Positions 1 to 5,880 are shown, numbered from the stretch's first letter. The stretch is DNA of 6,797 nt from a bacterium UBA3756 (GCA_002371695.1 DFGG01000146.1:771-7567), one strand, 5' to 3'. Notes: a model not told the origin generated them from the sequence alone. Numbers and translations are program-made.

Positions 1-216
1 TTTGGCGTATCTCACGGCTTTTACCTCGTCCATGATTTCCTCTTCAGTCAATGCTGGCGTTGCCGGACGACTACCTACGAAGCGGTCGAGCAATTGCTCG
101 CGGGTCTCTGCCTGCCATCCGAACTTGCGGATGAGTTCGCGGAAGAGCGACCAGTCAACAGCTGGCACGTTTACGTAAACGCCTTGCATCTGTACATTGT
201 TTGCCATTATTGCCAT
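1..216 (-). CDS. Antitoxin-like small protein, C-terminus cut off by window edge
   Basis: The minus strand is open for 72 codons from an ATG at 214-216 to the left edge, so the gene is partial at its 3' end. The product begins MAIMANNVQMQGVYVNVP, then has a helical stretch (SLFRELIRKFGWQ) and ends in LTEEEIMDEVKAVRYAK. Short Bacteroidota proteins with a beta-strand start, a 'KxGW' helix and a closing 'LTxEEIMxEVKAVR' are commonly antitoxins encoded just upstream of PIN- or RelE-type toxins, so a toxin gene is expected beyond the left edge; this is inference from family resemblance. Further in-frame ATGs at 205-207 and 187-189 could also be starts; the first is chosen because it is closest to the promoter-derived leader. 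A Bacteroidota promoter lies upstream (251-279), with a palindrome between it and the start, which would suit autoregulation. The alternative is an unrelated small hypothetical protein. Confidence 0.6.
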   Translation of the reverse strand, partial: MAIMANNVQMQGVYVNVPAVDWSLFRELIRKFGWQAETREQLLDRFVGSRPATPALTEEEIMDEVKAVRYAK

Positions 217-220
217 AATC

Positions 221-232
221 TTAACATGTTAA
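221..232. promoter_or_regulatory. 12-bp perfect palindrome in antitoxin-like gene leader (possible operator)
   Basis: TTAACATGTTAA is a perfect palindrome 4 nt upstream of the minus-strand ATG and downstream of that gene's predicted transcription start (about 244-246). Its place between promoter and start codon fits an autoregulatory operator, as is common for type II antitoxins. A 12-bp A/T-rich palindrome could occur by chance, so this is only a candidate. Confidence 0.35.
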
Positions 233-250
233 GTTGAAACGTTTCCGCTG

Positions 251-280
251 CAAAGATACAAAAAGTTTGTGAATTACAAG
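251..280 (-). promoter_or_regulatory. Bacteroidota-type promoter for the antitoxin-like gene
   Basis: Read on the minus strand, a perfect -7 element TATCTTTG occupies 258-251. A CTTG at 280-277 gives a -33-like TTG with an 18-nt spacer, slightly shorter than the usual 19-21. Transcription would start near 245 and leave a leader of about 28 nt before the ATG at 216. The -7 match is strong and the -33 match is moderate. Confidence 0.65.
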
Positions 281-301
281 CGGTTTGCTATAAAAAATTG
301 C

Positions 302-370
302 GCTAAAAGAGGGACGGTTCTTTTGTTATCGAAATGACGTGATAACAAAAGAACCGTCCCCGCTGTTAGC
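302..370. repeat. REP-like hairpin, copy 1 (20-bp perfect arms)
   Basis: Perfect 20-nt inverted arms at 311-330 (GGGACGGTTCTTTTGTTATC) and 341-360 enclose a 10-nt loop GAAATGACGT. The symmetry continues imperfectly outward, with GCTAAAAGA at 302-310 facing the CGCTGTTAGC end at 361-370. A near-identical copy in opposite orientation lies at 2116-2181. There is no ORF and no T-tract directly after it. I recall hairpins containing ACCGTCCC as frequent dispersed repeats in bacterial genomes, sometimes linked to RAYT (REP-associated tyrosine) transposases; that link is from memory and no transposase is present here. The element lies just beyond the -33 region of the antitoxin-like promoter. Confidence 0.8.
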
Positions 371-387
371 ACAATAGCGTCAAATAT

Positions 388-430
388 AGCGGGCGAAGAT
401 GGTGAAACGACGAATCTTCGCCCGCTTTTT
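388..430 (+). terminator. Strong rho-independent terminator with no gene upstream on its strand
   Basis: A perfect 13-bp stem (AGCGGGCGAAGAT at 388-400 with ATCTTCGCCCGCT at 414-426) has a 13-nt loop and is followed by a T-run at 426-430. The T-run lies on the plus-strand side; the other side has only TATATTTG. It therefore terminates plus-strand transcription, yet no plus-strand gene precedes it. It may insulate the following ATPase gene from read-through, be left over from a displaced gene, or end a short RNA starting in 260-380. Confidence 0.75.
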
Positions 431-474
431 GTACTTTTAACGCCCGAAACGATTCAAGATTGAAGAAAAAGTAG

Positions 475-482
475 TACCTTTG
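475..482 (+). promoter_or_regulatory. Bacteroidota -7 promoter element for the ATPase operon
   Basis: TACCTTTG matches the TAnnTTTG consensus exactly. No good TTTG is found 19-21 nt upstream (that stretch reads about GATTCAAG), so the -33 element is weak or absent. Only 5 nt (483-487) separate the element from the ATG at 488, so the transcript would begin at or next to the start codon, giving a leaderless or near-leaderless mRNA. Confidence 0.6.
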
Positions 483-487
483 CGCAC

Positions 488-1543
488 ATGAAACATCTCG
501 TTATTCATAATCTGGGGCCATTGAAGGAGGCCGATGTCGAACTGAAGCACATCAATGTCATCATTGGTTCTCAGAGTTCAGGCAAAAGTTGTGTGCTGAA
601 GACCGCCTGCTATTGCACGTGGGTGGAGAAGCGTATCGAACTGACACAGACCTCCGATTTTTTTGCCAAGGACGGCAACTTCCTAAAGGAGTTGGAACGT
701 TTCCATAAGTTAAAAGGATACATCAAACCCGATACTTTCATCAGCTACGAGTCTGACTACATGGCCTTCTCATACGACAACGCCACGAATACATTTAAGT
801 TTGAGTGGAAGGAAGGCCGTTGGAACTACCGTCGTTCCAAAGTGACGTATATCCCTGCCGAACGCAATCTGGTAGCAGCCATCCCTAACTGGTTCCAGGT
901 GAAGTTTGCCGATGATAATATCCGCGACTTTATGGCCGATTGGGAAACGGCACGACAGGCTACACAAGAGGATATAACGGTCTTGAATCTCGGAGTTTCC
1001 TATCATTATGATGCTAATACGAAATCTGACAGAGTTAAAGTTTCAGACGACGTAACGCTTGATTTTACAAATACGTCAAGCGGCCTGCAGTCAGTAATTC
1101 CTCTGTTCGTACATCTGAGCCACATTACAAAAATCAGGCATGACAGGATTGAGAGTTTTGCCAATCTTCAGGAGAACAGTATCCTTCTGGCTAAATTAGA
1201 TGAGGAAGACAAAAAGGATGTCTATACCAACTATGTGCATACTCATCATTGCGACATTTTCCTTGAAGAACCAGAAGCAAATCTGTTTCCTCCGACACAG
1301 TCAAACCTTGTAGAATGGCTGTTGAACAAAACGAAAGGCGACCACTCCAGCAATCTCTTCATAGCCACCCATAGCCCTTATATATTGAATGCCTTTATGG
1401 AAAAGCCAGACATCGATATGGCCCTCCTCTATACGAGAGCAACCGATGGGCTAATGATGGTAAAGGTCGCAACGGAGCAAGACTTTCAGGACATCTATGA
1501 CTATGGCGTGGATGTATTCTTCAACATCGAGACACTGGGATGA
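488..1543 (+). CDS. AAA/OLD-like ABC-type ATPase (AAA15/AAA21 group), 351 aa
   Basis: This protein has all the motifs of a soluble ABC/SMC-type ATPase of the AAA15/OLD kind. It opens with a beta strand (MKHLVIHNLGPLKEADVEL) and has Walker A GSQSSGKS at residues 27-34, a YIPAERNLV strand near residue 120, a signature-like SSGLQS before a helix, Walker B IFLEEPEANLFPP with the catalytic Glu pair, and an H-loop ATHSPYIL. No residue expected for ATP hydrolysis appears missing. At 351 aa there is no room for the C-terminal TOPRIM domain that single-chain OLD nucleases carry; the effector is probably the next gene, whose ATG follows this stop by 3 nt. The start at 488 is fixed by the family's normal N-terminus, although a -7 promoter ends only 5 nt upstream. 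In defence modules such as OLD, Gabija and PARIS such ATPases sense or gate a partner nuclease; that role here is inference. Confidence 0.88.
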   Translation: MKHLVIHNLGPLKEADVELKHINVIIGSQSSGKSCVLKTACYCTWVEKRIELTQTSDFFAKDGNFLKELERFHKLKGYIKPDTFISYESDYMAFSYDNATNTFKFEWKEGRWNYRRSKVTYIPAERNLVAAIPNWFQVKFADDNIRDFMADWETARQATQEDITVLNLGVSYHYDANTKSDRVKVSDDVTLDFTNTSSGLQSVIPLFVHLSHITKIRHDRIESFANLQENSILLAKLDEEDKKDVYTNYVHTHHCDIFLEEPEANLFPPTQSNLVEWLLNKTKGDHSSNLFIATHSPYILNAFMEKPDIDMALLYTRATDGLMMVKVATEQDFQDIYDYGVDVFFNIETLG

Positions 1544-1546
1544 AGT

Positions 1547-2098
1547 ATGGAGAAGAAAGACTATCATATTGTTCCTGAGTGCTATATTGATACCAACATT
1601 ACAGAGTTCTTATTGGATTCTCACGGAGTGAACCACCAGAAAGGCTGCAACGCCGTGGCAAAGAAGATGATGGAATCGAATCTGAAAGACCAGTTCTCCG
1701 TTGGCATTATCGACAACGACAAGCGGCAACATTCATACGTGACGGAGTTCACAGAGATTGCACATACGCAGCATATCACTCTCTTGAAACATAAAGAACG
1801 CTCACACTATTTCATAAGAATCAGCCCCGCAATGGATCAGTTCATACTTGATTGTGCCGCAGAGCAAGGCATTAACCTGCAAGACTATGGCCTGCCATCA
1901 ACGTTAAGCGAATTGACCCAAATCACAAAGGACGTAAAAGCCAAAAATGATTACCGCTTCAAGAATCTTTTTGCAGCAATCGAGAACTCCGGTGAAATGC
2001 TCCTCTTTTATTCTGTATTGCAATATCTGAATGAGAATAAGTATGATTGCGAAATATCGGCATTGAAAGATTTGTTTGAAACAGAAACCGGCACCTAA
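1547..2098 (+). CDS. Partner protein of the ATPase with TOPRIM-like E...DxD pattern, 183 aa
   Basis: I do not recognise a named family with certainty. The protein starts MEKKDYHIVPECYIDTN, where a hydrophobic strand ends in Glu11, continues with HQKGCNAVAKKMM (about residues 30-42), and then a hydrophobic strand FSVGIIDNDKR carrying Asp56-x-Asp58. An N-terminal acidic residue after strand 1, a Gly-containing turn and a later DxD after a strand is the arrangement of TOPRIM nuclease cores, as in OLD nucleases and the DUF4435 AriB effector of PARIS, but this protein is much shorter. The C-terminal half (from about residue 100) is mostly helical with no catalytic motif I can identify. It has no signal peptide or membrane segment, so it is cytoplasmic. 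The 3-nt gap to the ATPase gene means co-transcription and very probably a shared complex. It could instead be an accessory regulator without nuclease activity. Confidence 0.75.
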   Translation: MEKKDYHIVPECYIDTNITEFLLDSHGVNHQKGCNAVAKKMMESNLKDQFSVGIIDNDKRQHSYVTEFTEIAHTQHITLLKHKERSHYFIRISPAMDQFILDCAAEQGINLQDYGLPSTLSELTQITKDVKAKNDYRFKNLFAAIENSGEMLLFYSVLQYLNENKYDCEISALKDLFETETGT

Positions 2099-2115
2099 CG
2101 GCAGAGATAATCGTA

Positions 2116-2181
2116 TAACAGAGGGACGGTTCTTTTGTTATCACGTCACTTCGATAACAAAAGAACCGTCCCTCTGTTAGC
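2116..2181. repeat. REP-like hairpin, copy 2 (27-bp perfect arms), inverse of copy 1
   Basis: Arms at 2116-2142 and 2153-2179 are perfect inverted repeats, with loop ACGTCACTTC at 2143-2152. The reverse complement of the loop (GAAGTGACGT) differs from the copy 1 loop by one base, so the two elements are the same repeat in opposite orientation. It begins 17 nt after the stop of the ATPase partner gene and may act as a 3' hairpin for that mRNA, although no T-tract follows. Together with copy 1 it brackets the two-gene block. Confidence 0.85.
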
Positions 2182-2312
2182 GTTGTCAAGAACACGGGGA
2201 CTGGGGGAGATCAATGACCTGTCCCTCTGATCTTTTAAACTGATGAAGAAGAACGGACTCGAGTAACCACAGATAACACTAAAACGCACATCGTTCCTGA
2301 CCCCGTGTGCTA
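2182..2312. other. Non-coding repeat-like spacer between the accessory block and the dipeptidase gene
   Basis: I see no supportable ORF here. It contains a weaker REP-like inverted repeat (GGGAC at 2197-2201 against GTCCC at 2221-2225, with GG/CC continuing inside after one mismatch). ACACGGGG at 2192-2199 is complementary to CCCCGTGT at 2301-2308, so the ends of the spacer could pair. The stretch 2226-2300 shows nothing else I can name. It looks like a cluster of degenerate repeats or remnants of an insertion junction. Confidence 0.45.
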
Positions 2313-2334
2313 TTATTGGAGCTGACGCACGGGG
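2301..2334 (-). other. Hairpin around the stop codon of the dipeptidase gene
   Basis: CCCCGTG at 2301-2307 pairs with CACGGGG at 2328-2334, extended inward by a G-U and a G-C pair. The stop codon (2313-2315) lies in the loop. There is no T-run after it on the minus strand, so it is not a canonical intrinsic terminator; it may slow 3'-exonuclease decay or end transcription with help. Confidence 0.35.
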
Positions 2335-3104
2335 AAGGTGAAGTAAGTGTCGGGGAAGGGCTCGTCGCGCAGTGTAAAGTGCCACCACTCACTGTCGAGA
2401 GGCTTGAAGCCGTGGGCGAGCATGGCCCGGCGCAGAATCATGCGGTTCTTGAACTGCTGTTCGGTGATGCTGCGGCCCTTGGGGCTCTTGCTGTTGTCGC
2501 CGGTGTACTCACCCGTCTCGGGATTGCCGCAGAAGTCGGGATGGCTCTCGGGGCCGAACCAGTCGAAGGTGCCGCCCATGTCGAGCTCTTTCTCAGTGGC
2601 CATGTCGAAGAGTGTCAGGTCGACGGTGGAGCCCCGGGTGTGGCCACTCTTCTCATAGATATACTCCTGCTCGAAGAGCACGCTCTTGTCGAGGTCGGGA
2701 TAGAAGTACTGCTTCATCTGCGTGGCAGAGAGGTCGGCAGCCCAGCGCACGAAGTGGTCGACACCCTTCTGGGGGCGATAGGCATCGTAGATTTTCAGCC
2801 GGTAGCCCTGCTGCTTGACATCGTCGCTCACGGCGCGGAGACTGTCGGCAGCCTTCTTTGTGAGCAAGGCCGTGGGCTCCAGATAGCCGTCGATGCGCTG
2901 GCCCACGAAGTTGTAGGTGCCGAAGTAGCGAATCTCGAGGATGGCATCGGGCACGGCATCGGTGAGGGTGACAAACTGACTGGAATCGTCGGTGGGCGAC
3001 ACTGCCACGGGATTGTCGTCGCTACTGTTGCGGCAGGTTAACACAGCGGCTCCACAGACAACGAGGAGAGCGATAGTAGAAATCCAAAGAAATTTCCTGT
3101 TCAT
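2313..3104 (-). CDS. D-alanyl-D-alanine dipeptidase, VanX/DdpX type (peptidase M15D), exported
   Basis: This zinc dipeptidase should cleave D-Ala-D-Ala in the cell envelope. The VanX motifs are intact: YDAYRP with Arg110, SGHTRGSTVD giving the zinc ligands His155 and Asp162, and EWWH giving catalytic Glu239 and zinc ligand His242. The 7- and 3-residue spacings match VanX (His116/Asp123, Glu181/His184). The N-terminus has a basic start and a hydrophobic segment (residues 5-23) ending at Cys24 (AVLTC), followed by an acidic RNSSDD stretch, which suggests a lipoprotein, although Thr at -1 is not ideal for a lipobox; a plain anchor or signal peptide is the alternative. No vanH, vanA or vanRS genes are adjacent, so recycling of wall-derived dipeptide is more likely than vancomycin resistance. 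It is divergent from metY and has its own promoter (3132-3163). Length is 263 aa, longer than VanX because of the leader and an insert near residues 183-212. Confidence 0.9.
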   Translation of the reverse strand: MNRKFLWISTIALLVVCGAAVLTCRNSSDDNPVAVSPTDDSSQFVTLTDAVPDAILEIRYFGTYNFVGQRIDGYLEPTALLTKKAADSLRAVSDDVKQQGYRLKIYDAYRPQKGVDHFVRWAADLSATQMKQYFYPDLDKSVLFEQEYIYEKSGHTRGSTVDLTLFDMATEKELDMGGTFDWFGPESHPDFCGNPETGEYTGDNSKSPKGRSITEQQFKNRMILRRAMLAHGFKPLDSEWWHFTLRDEPFPDTYFTFPVRQLQ

Positions 3105-3120
3105 AATCAGCTAATACTTA

Positions 3121-3138
3121 ATTTTTGCATGCAAAAAT
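3121..3138. promoter_or_regulatory. 18-bp perfect palindrome overlapping the dipeptidase promoter
   Basis: ATTTTTGCATGCAAAAAT is its own reverse complement. It covers almost all of the minus-strand -7 element (3132-3139) and the predicted transcription start, where a bound dimeric repressor would block initiation. No regulator gene is visible nearby, so the binding protein is unknown. Confidence 0.5.
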
Positions 3139-3163
3139 ACACATATTATTCCATATACGCAAA
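3132..3163 (-). promoter_or_regulatory. Bacteroidota promoter for the dipeptidase gene
   Basis: On the minus strand, TTTG (3163-3160), a 20-nt spacer and TATTTTTG (3139-3132) match the -33/-7 consensus fully. Transcription should begin near 3126, leaving about 21 nt before the ATG at 3104. Confidence 0.75.
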
Positions 3164-3180
3164 GAAACAGGGGCTAAAAC

Positions 3181-3211
3181 TTGCCGTATCGCAATTTTTT
3201 TCTTATCTTTG
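3181..3211 (+). promoter_or_regulatory. Bacteroidota promoter for metY and the following genes
   Basis: TTG at 3181-3183, a 20-nt spacer and TATCTTTG at 3204-3211 match the consensus. The start would be near 3217, giving a leader of about 24 nt, too short for a SAM or other riboswitch. This excludes the longer reading frame that begins with TTG at 3181, inside the promoter. It lies back to back with the dipeptidase promoter. Confidence 0.8.
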
Positions 3212-3240
3212 CACCAAATATTACAACCTACATATCACAC

Positions 3241-4524
3241 ATGGAAAAGAAACTAAGGCAGGGTTCGCTCTGCGTACAGGCCGGATATAAGGCCAAGAAT
3301 GGAGAACCAATAGAGTTGCCCATCATCCAGTCGACGACATTCAAGTACGACGACTCGGACGAGATGGCGCAGTTGTTTGACCTGAAAAAGGAAGGCTATT
3401 TCTACACCCGTCTGCAGAACCCGACCAACGATGCCGTGGCGGCGAAGATAGCAGCACTGGAAGGCGGTGTGGGAGCCGTGCTGACCTCAAGCGGGCAGGC
3501 AGCCAACTTCTATGCACTCTTCAACATCTGCGAGGCTGGCGACCACTTCGTCACCTCGAACGAGATATATGGCGGCACGTTCAACCTCTTCGGCGTGACG
3601 CTCAGGAAACTGGGCATCGAGTGTACCTTCGTATCGCCCGAGGCCAGCGACGAGGAGATACAGGCTGCCTTCCGTCCCAACACGAAGGCCCTCTTCGGAG
3701 AGACCATCACCAACCCGGGCTGCGCAGTGCTCGACATCGAGAGGTTTGCCAAGATAGCCCATAAGAACGGTGTGCCCCTGATCATCGACAACACCTTCGC
3801 CACCCCCATCAACTGCCGGCCCTTCGAATGGGGAGCCGACATCGTGACCCACAGCACCACCAAGTATATGGACGGACTGGCCACACAGGTGGGCGGCTGC
3901 GTGGTGGACAGCGGCAACTTCCCCTGGCTCGACTATGCCGACAAGTTCCCCGGACTGTGCACGCCCGACGAGTCGTACCACGGCCTGACCTACGTCAAGG
4001 CGTTCGGCAAGATGGGCTACACCACCAAGCTGGTGGCACAGCTGATGCGCGACCTGGGCTCGATACCCGCTCCGCAGAACTCATTCCTGCTGAACCTCGG
4101 ACTGCAGACCCTGCACCTGCGCATGGCACAGCACTGCCGGAACGCACAGCGGGTGGCCGAATTCCTGCACGACTGCCCGAAGGTGGCCTGGGTACACTAC
4201 TGCGGACTGAAGGACGACCCCTACTATGAACTGGGACAGAAATACCTGCCTCAGGGCTCGTGCGGCGTCATCGCCTTCGGACTGAAGGGCACCCGCGAGA
4301 CAGCCATCAAGTGGATGGACTCGCTGGAGATGATCAACATCGTGACCCACGTGGCCGATGCCCGTACTTGCGTGCTGCATCCGGCCAGCCATACCCACCG
4401 CCAGCTCAGCGACGAACAGCTCAGAGAGGCCGGCGTGGCCCCCGACCTGATCCGTCTCTCCGTTGGCATCGAGGACGTGGAAGACATCCTCGACGATATC
4501 CGTCAGGCACTGGAGAAAATTTAA
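3241..4524 (+). CDS. metY: O-acetylhomoserine sulfhydrylase (O-acetylhomoserine aminocarboxypropyltransferase)
   Basis: This PLP enzyme joins O-acetylhomoserine and sulfide to give homocysteine for methionine synthesis, in the cytoplasm (EC 2.5.1.49). Cys/Met-metabolism family features are clear: RLQNPT (residues 57-62), SSGQAAN (83-89), YGGT (110-113), DNTFATP with the pyridine-binding Asp183, STTKYMDG with the PLP Lys208, and a C-terminal RLSVGIED with Arg405. The 427-aa length and the extra segment after Lys208 (GNFPWLDYADKF...SYHGLTY) separate it from the shorter MetB/MetC enzymes of about 380 aa. The ATG at 3241 is chosen because the in-frame TTG 20 codons upstream is the -33 element of the promoter. 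One small oddity is that Lys208 is followed by YMDGLA where many relatives have a His after the DG. The stop lies 21 nt before gdhA with no promoter in between, so the two are probably co-transcribed. Confidence 0.93.
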   Translation: MEKKLRQGSLCVQAGYKAKNGEPIELPIIQSTTFKYDDSDEMAQLFDLKKEGYFYTRLQNPTNDAVAAKIAALEGGVGAVLTSSGQAANFYALFNICEAGDHFVTSNEIYGGTFNLFGVTLRKLGIECTFVSPEASDEEIQAAFRPNTKALFGETITNPGCAVLDIERFAKIAHKNGVPLIIDNTFATPINCRPFEWGADIVTHSTTKYMDGLATQVGGCVVDSGNFPWLDYADKFPGLCTPDESYHGLTYVKAFGKMGYTTKLVAQLMRDLGSIPAPQNSFLLNLGLQTLHLRMAQHCRNAQRVAEFLHDCPKVAWVHYCGLKDDPYYELGQKYLPQGSCGVIAFGLKGTRETAIKWMDSLEMINIVTHVADARTCVLHPASHTHRQLSDEQLREAGVAPDLIRLSVGIEDVEDILDDIRQALEKI

Positions 4525-4545
4525 CCTTTTTAATTATAAAAGCTT

Positions 4546-5880
4546 ATGGAAGTAAACAAAATCATGCATGACCTGGAGCTTAAGCATCCAGGAGAACTGG
4601 AGTACCTACAGGCAGTAAGAGAAGTACTGGAATCCATCAAGGATGTGTATAACCAGCATCCGGAGTTTGAGAAGGCGAAGATCATAGAGCGCATCGTGGA
4701 GCCCGAGCGTATCATCACCTTCCGCGTGCCCTGGGTCGACGACAAGGGCGAAGTGCAGGTGAATCTGGGCTACCGCGTGCAGTTCAACAGCGCTATCGGT
4801 CCCTACAAGGGCGGACTGCGCTTCCACTCGTCGGTGAACCTGAGCATCCTGAAGTTCCTCGGCTTTGAGCAGACCTTCAAGAATGCACTCACCACGCTGC
4901 CCATGGGTGGCGGCAAGGGAGGCTCCGACTTCAGCATACGGGGCAAGAGCAACAACGAAGTGATGAAGTTCTGTCAGGCATTCATGACCGAGCTCTACCG
5001 GCACATCGGTCCCGACGAGGACGTGCCCGCCGGCGACATCGGTGTGGGAGCCCGCGAGATAGGCTATCTGTACGGACAGTACAAGAAACTGACCCACCAG
5101 TTCCAAGGCGTGCTGACCGGCAAGGGCCTGGAATGGGGTGGCTCCATCCTGCGCCCGGAGGCCACGGGCTACGGCGCACTCTACTTCGTGAACCAGATGC
5201 TGACGGAACACGGCCTCGACATCAAGGGTAAGACCGTCGCACTCTCCGGCTTCGGCAACGTGGCCTGGGGTGCTGCCAAGAAGGCCACCGAACTGGGAGC
5301 CAAGGTGATCACCATCAGCGGTCCAGACGGCTATATCTACGACCCCGCCGGACTGGATGCCGAGAAGATTGAATATATGCTGGAGCTGCGTGCCTCGGGC
5401 AATGACGTCTGCGAACCTTATGCCGAGGAGTTCGACGGTGCTACATTCTATAAGGACAAGAGGCCTTGGGAACAGAAGGCTGACATCTATCTGCCCTGTG
5501 CCACCCAGAACGAGCTGAACGGCGAGGATGCCGACAGAATACTGGCACACAAGCCACTCTGCGTGGCAGAGGTGTCGAACATGGGCTGCACGGCAGAGGC
5601 CGTCGAGAAGTTCGTCGCCGCCCGTCAGCTGTTTGCACCGGGCAAGGCCGTGAATGCAGGCGGCGTGGCTACCTCGGGCCTGGAGATGACGCAGAACTCT
5701 GAGCGCATCTCATGGACTGGTGAGGAAGTAGACCGCATGCTGCACCAGATTATGTCGAACATCCACGGCCAGTGCGTGAAGTACGGCAAGGAAGGCGACT
5801 ACATCAACTATGTGAAAGGTGCCAACGTGGCTGGCTTCATGAAGGTGGCCAAGGCTATGATGGCACAAGGCATCGTATGA
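4546..5880 (+). CDS. gdhA: Glutamate dehydrogenase, hexameric, probably NADP-dependent
   Basis: It reductively aminates 2-oxoglutarate with ammonium to glutamate (or the reverse) in the cytoplasm. The 444-aa length is that of small hexameric bacterial enzymes. Visible features are the substrate-binding [26 protein letters not shown] with catalytic Lys124, PAGDIGVG with Asp164 (the same 40-residue spacing as Lys128/Asp168 of E. coli GdhA), and the nucleotide-binding Rossmann turn [20 protein letters not shown]. Cofactor choice is inferred from overall similarity to the anabolic NADP enzymes; the SGPDGYI segment after the second strand lacks the acidic residue typical of NAD enzymes at that place. 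The first [13 protein letters not shown], is used; a second at residue 7 is possible. It lies 21 nt downstream of metY, and its last codons overlap the rlpA-like start. Confidence 0.95.
   Translation: MEVNKIMHDLELKHPGELEYLQAVREVLESIKDVYNQHPEFEKAKIIERIVEPERIITFRVPWVDDKGEVQVNLGYRVQFNSAIGPYKGGLRFHSSVNLSILKFLGFEQTFKNALTTLPMGGGKGGSDFSIRGKSNNEVMKFCQAFMTELYRHIGPDEDVPAGDIGVGAREIGYLYGQYKKLTHQFQGVLTGKGLEWGGSILRPEATGYGALYFVNQMLTEHGLDIKGKTVALSGFGNVAWGAAKKATELGAKVITISGPDGYIYDPAGLDAEKIEYMLELRASGNDVCEPYAEEFDGATFYKDKRPWEQKADIYLPCATQNELNGEDADRILAHKPLCVAEVSNMGCTAEAVEKFVAARQLFAPGKAVNAGGVATSGLEMTQNSERISWTGEEVDRMLHQIMSNIHGQCVKYGKEGDYINYVKGANVAGFMKVAKAMMAQGIV

Noticed and set aside
302..370. CRISPR repeat or the start of an array
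   Set aside because: There are only two copies, 1.8 kb apart and inverted, with no regularly spaced repeats.
381..388. Minus-strand TATATTTG (TAnnTTTG match) beside the orphan terminator
   Set aside because: No TTTG lies at the right distance and no gene immediately downstream needs it; the antitoxin-like gene has a closer promoter.
2307..3041. 244-aa plus-strand ORF opposite the dipeptidase gene
   Set aside because: It is antisense to a gene with intact VanX active-site motifs; its Val/Gly/Leu/Ala/Glu-rich product is the usual shadow of GC-rich coding sequence.
2313..3104. Vancomycin-resistance vanX
   Set aside because: No vanH, vanA, vanR or vanS lies nearby and the protein carries an export signal, unlike cytoplasmic VanX; a recycling dipeptidase is more likely.
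3181..3240. Extended N-terminus of MetY from TTG at 3181
   Set aside because: The TTG is the -33 element and the stretch contains the -7 element and predicted transcription start; family homology begins at the ATG at 3241.
3212..3240. SAM-type riboswitch ahead of metY
   Set aside because: The leader is only about 24 nt, too short for a riboswitch.
4606..5550. 314-aa minus-strand ORF opposite gdhA
   Set aside because: It is a shadow of gdhA, whose catalytic motifs and full length are clear; no promoter or recognisable domain is present.
5772..5876. Extended N-terminus of the RlpA-like protein inside gdhA
   Set aside because: The extra 35 residues are an out-of-frame reading of gdhA, whereas the ATG at 5877 gives a proper signal peptide and an ATGA overlap.
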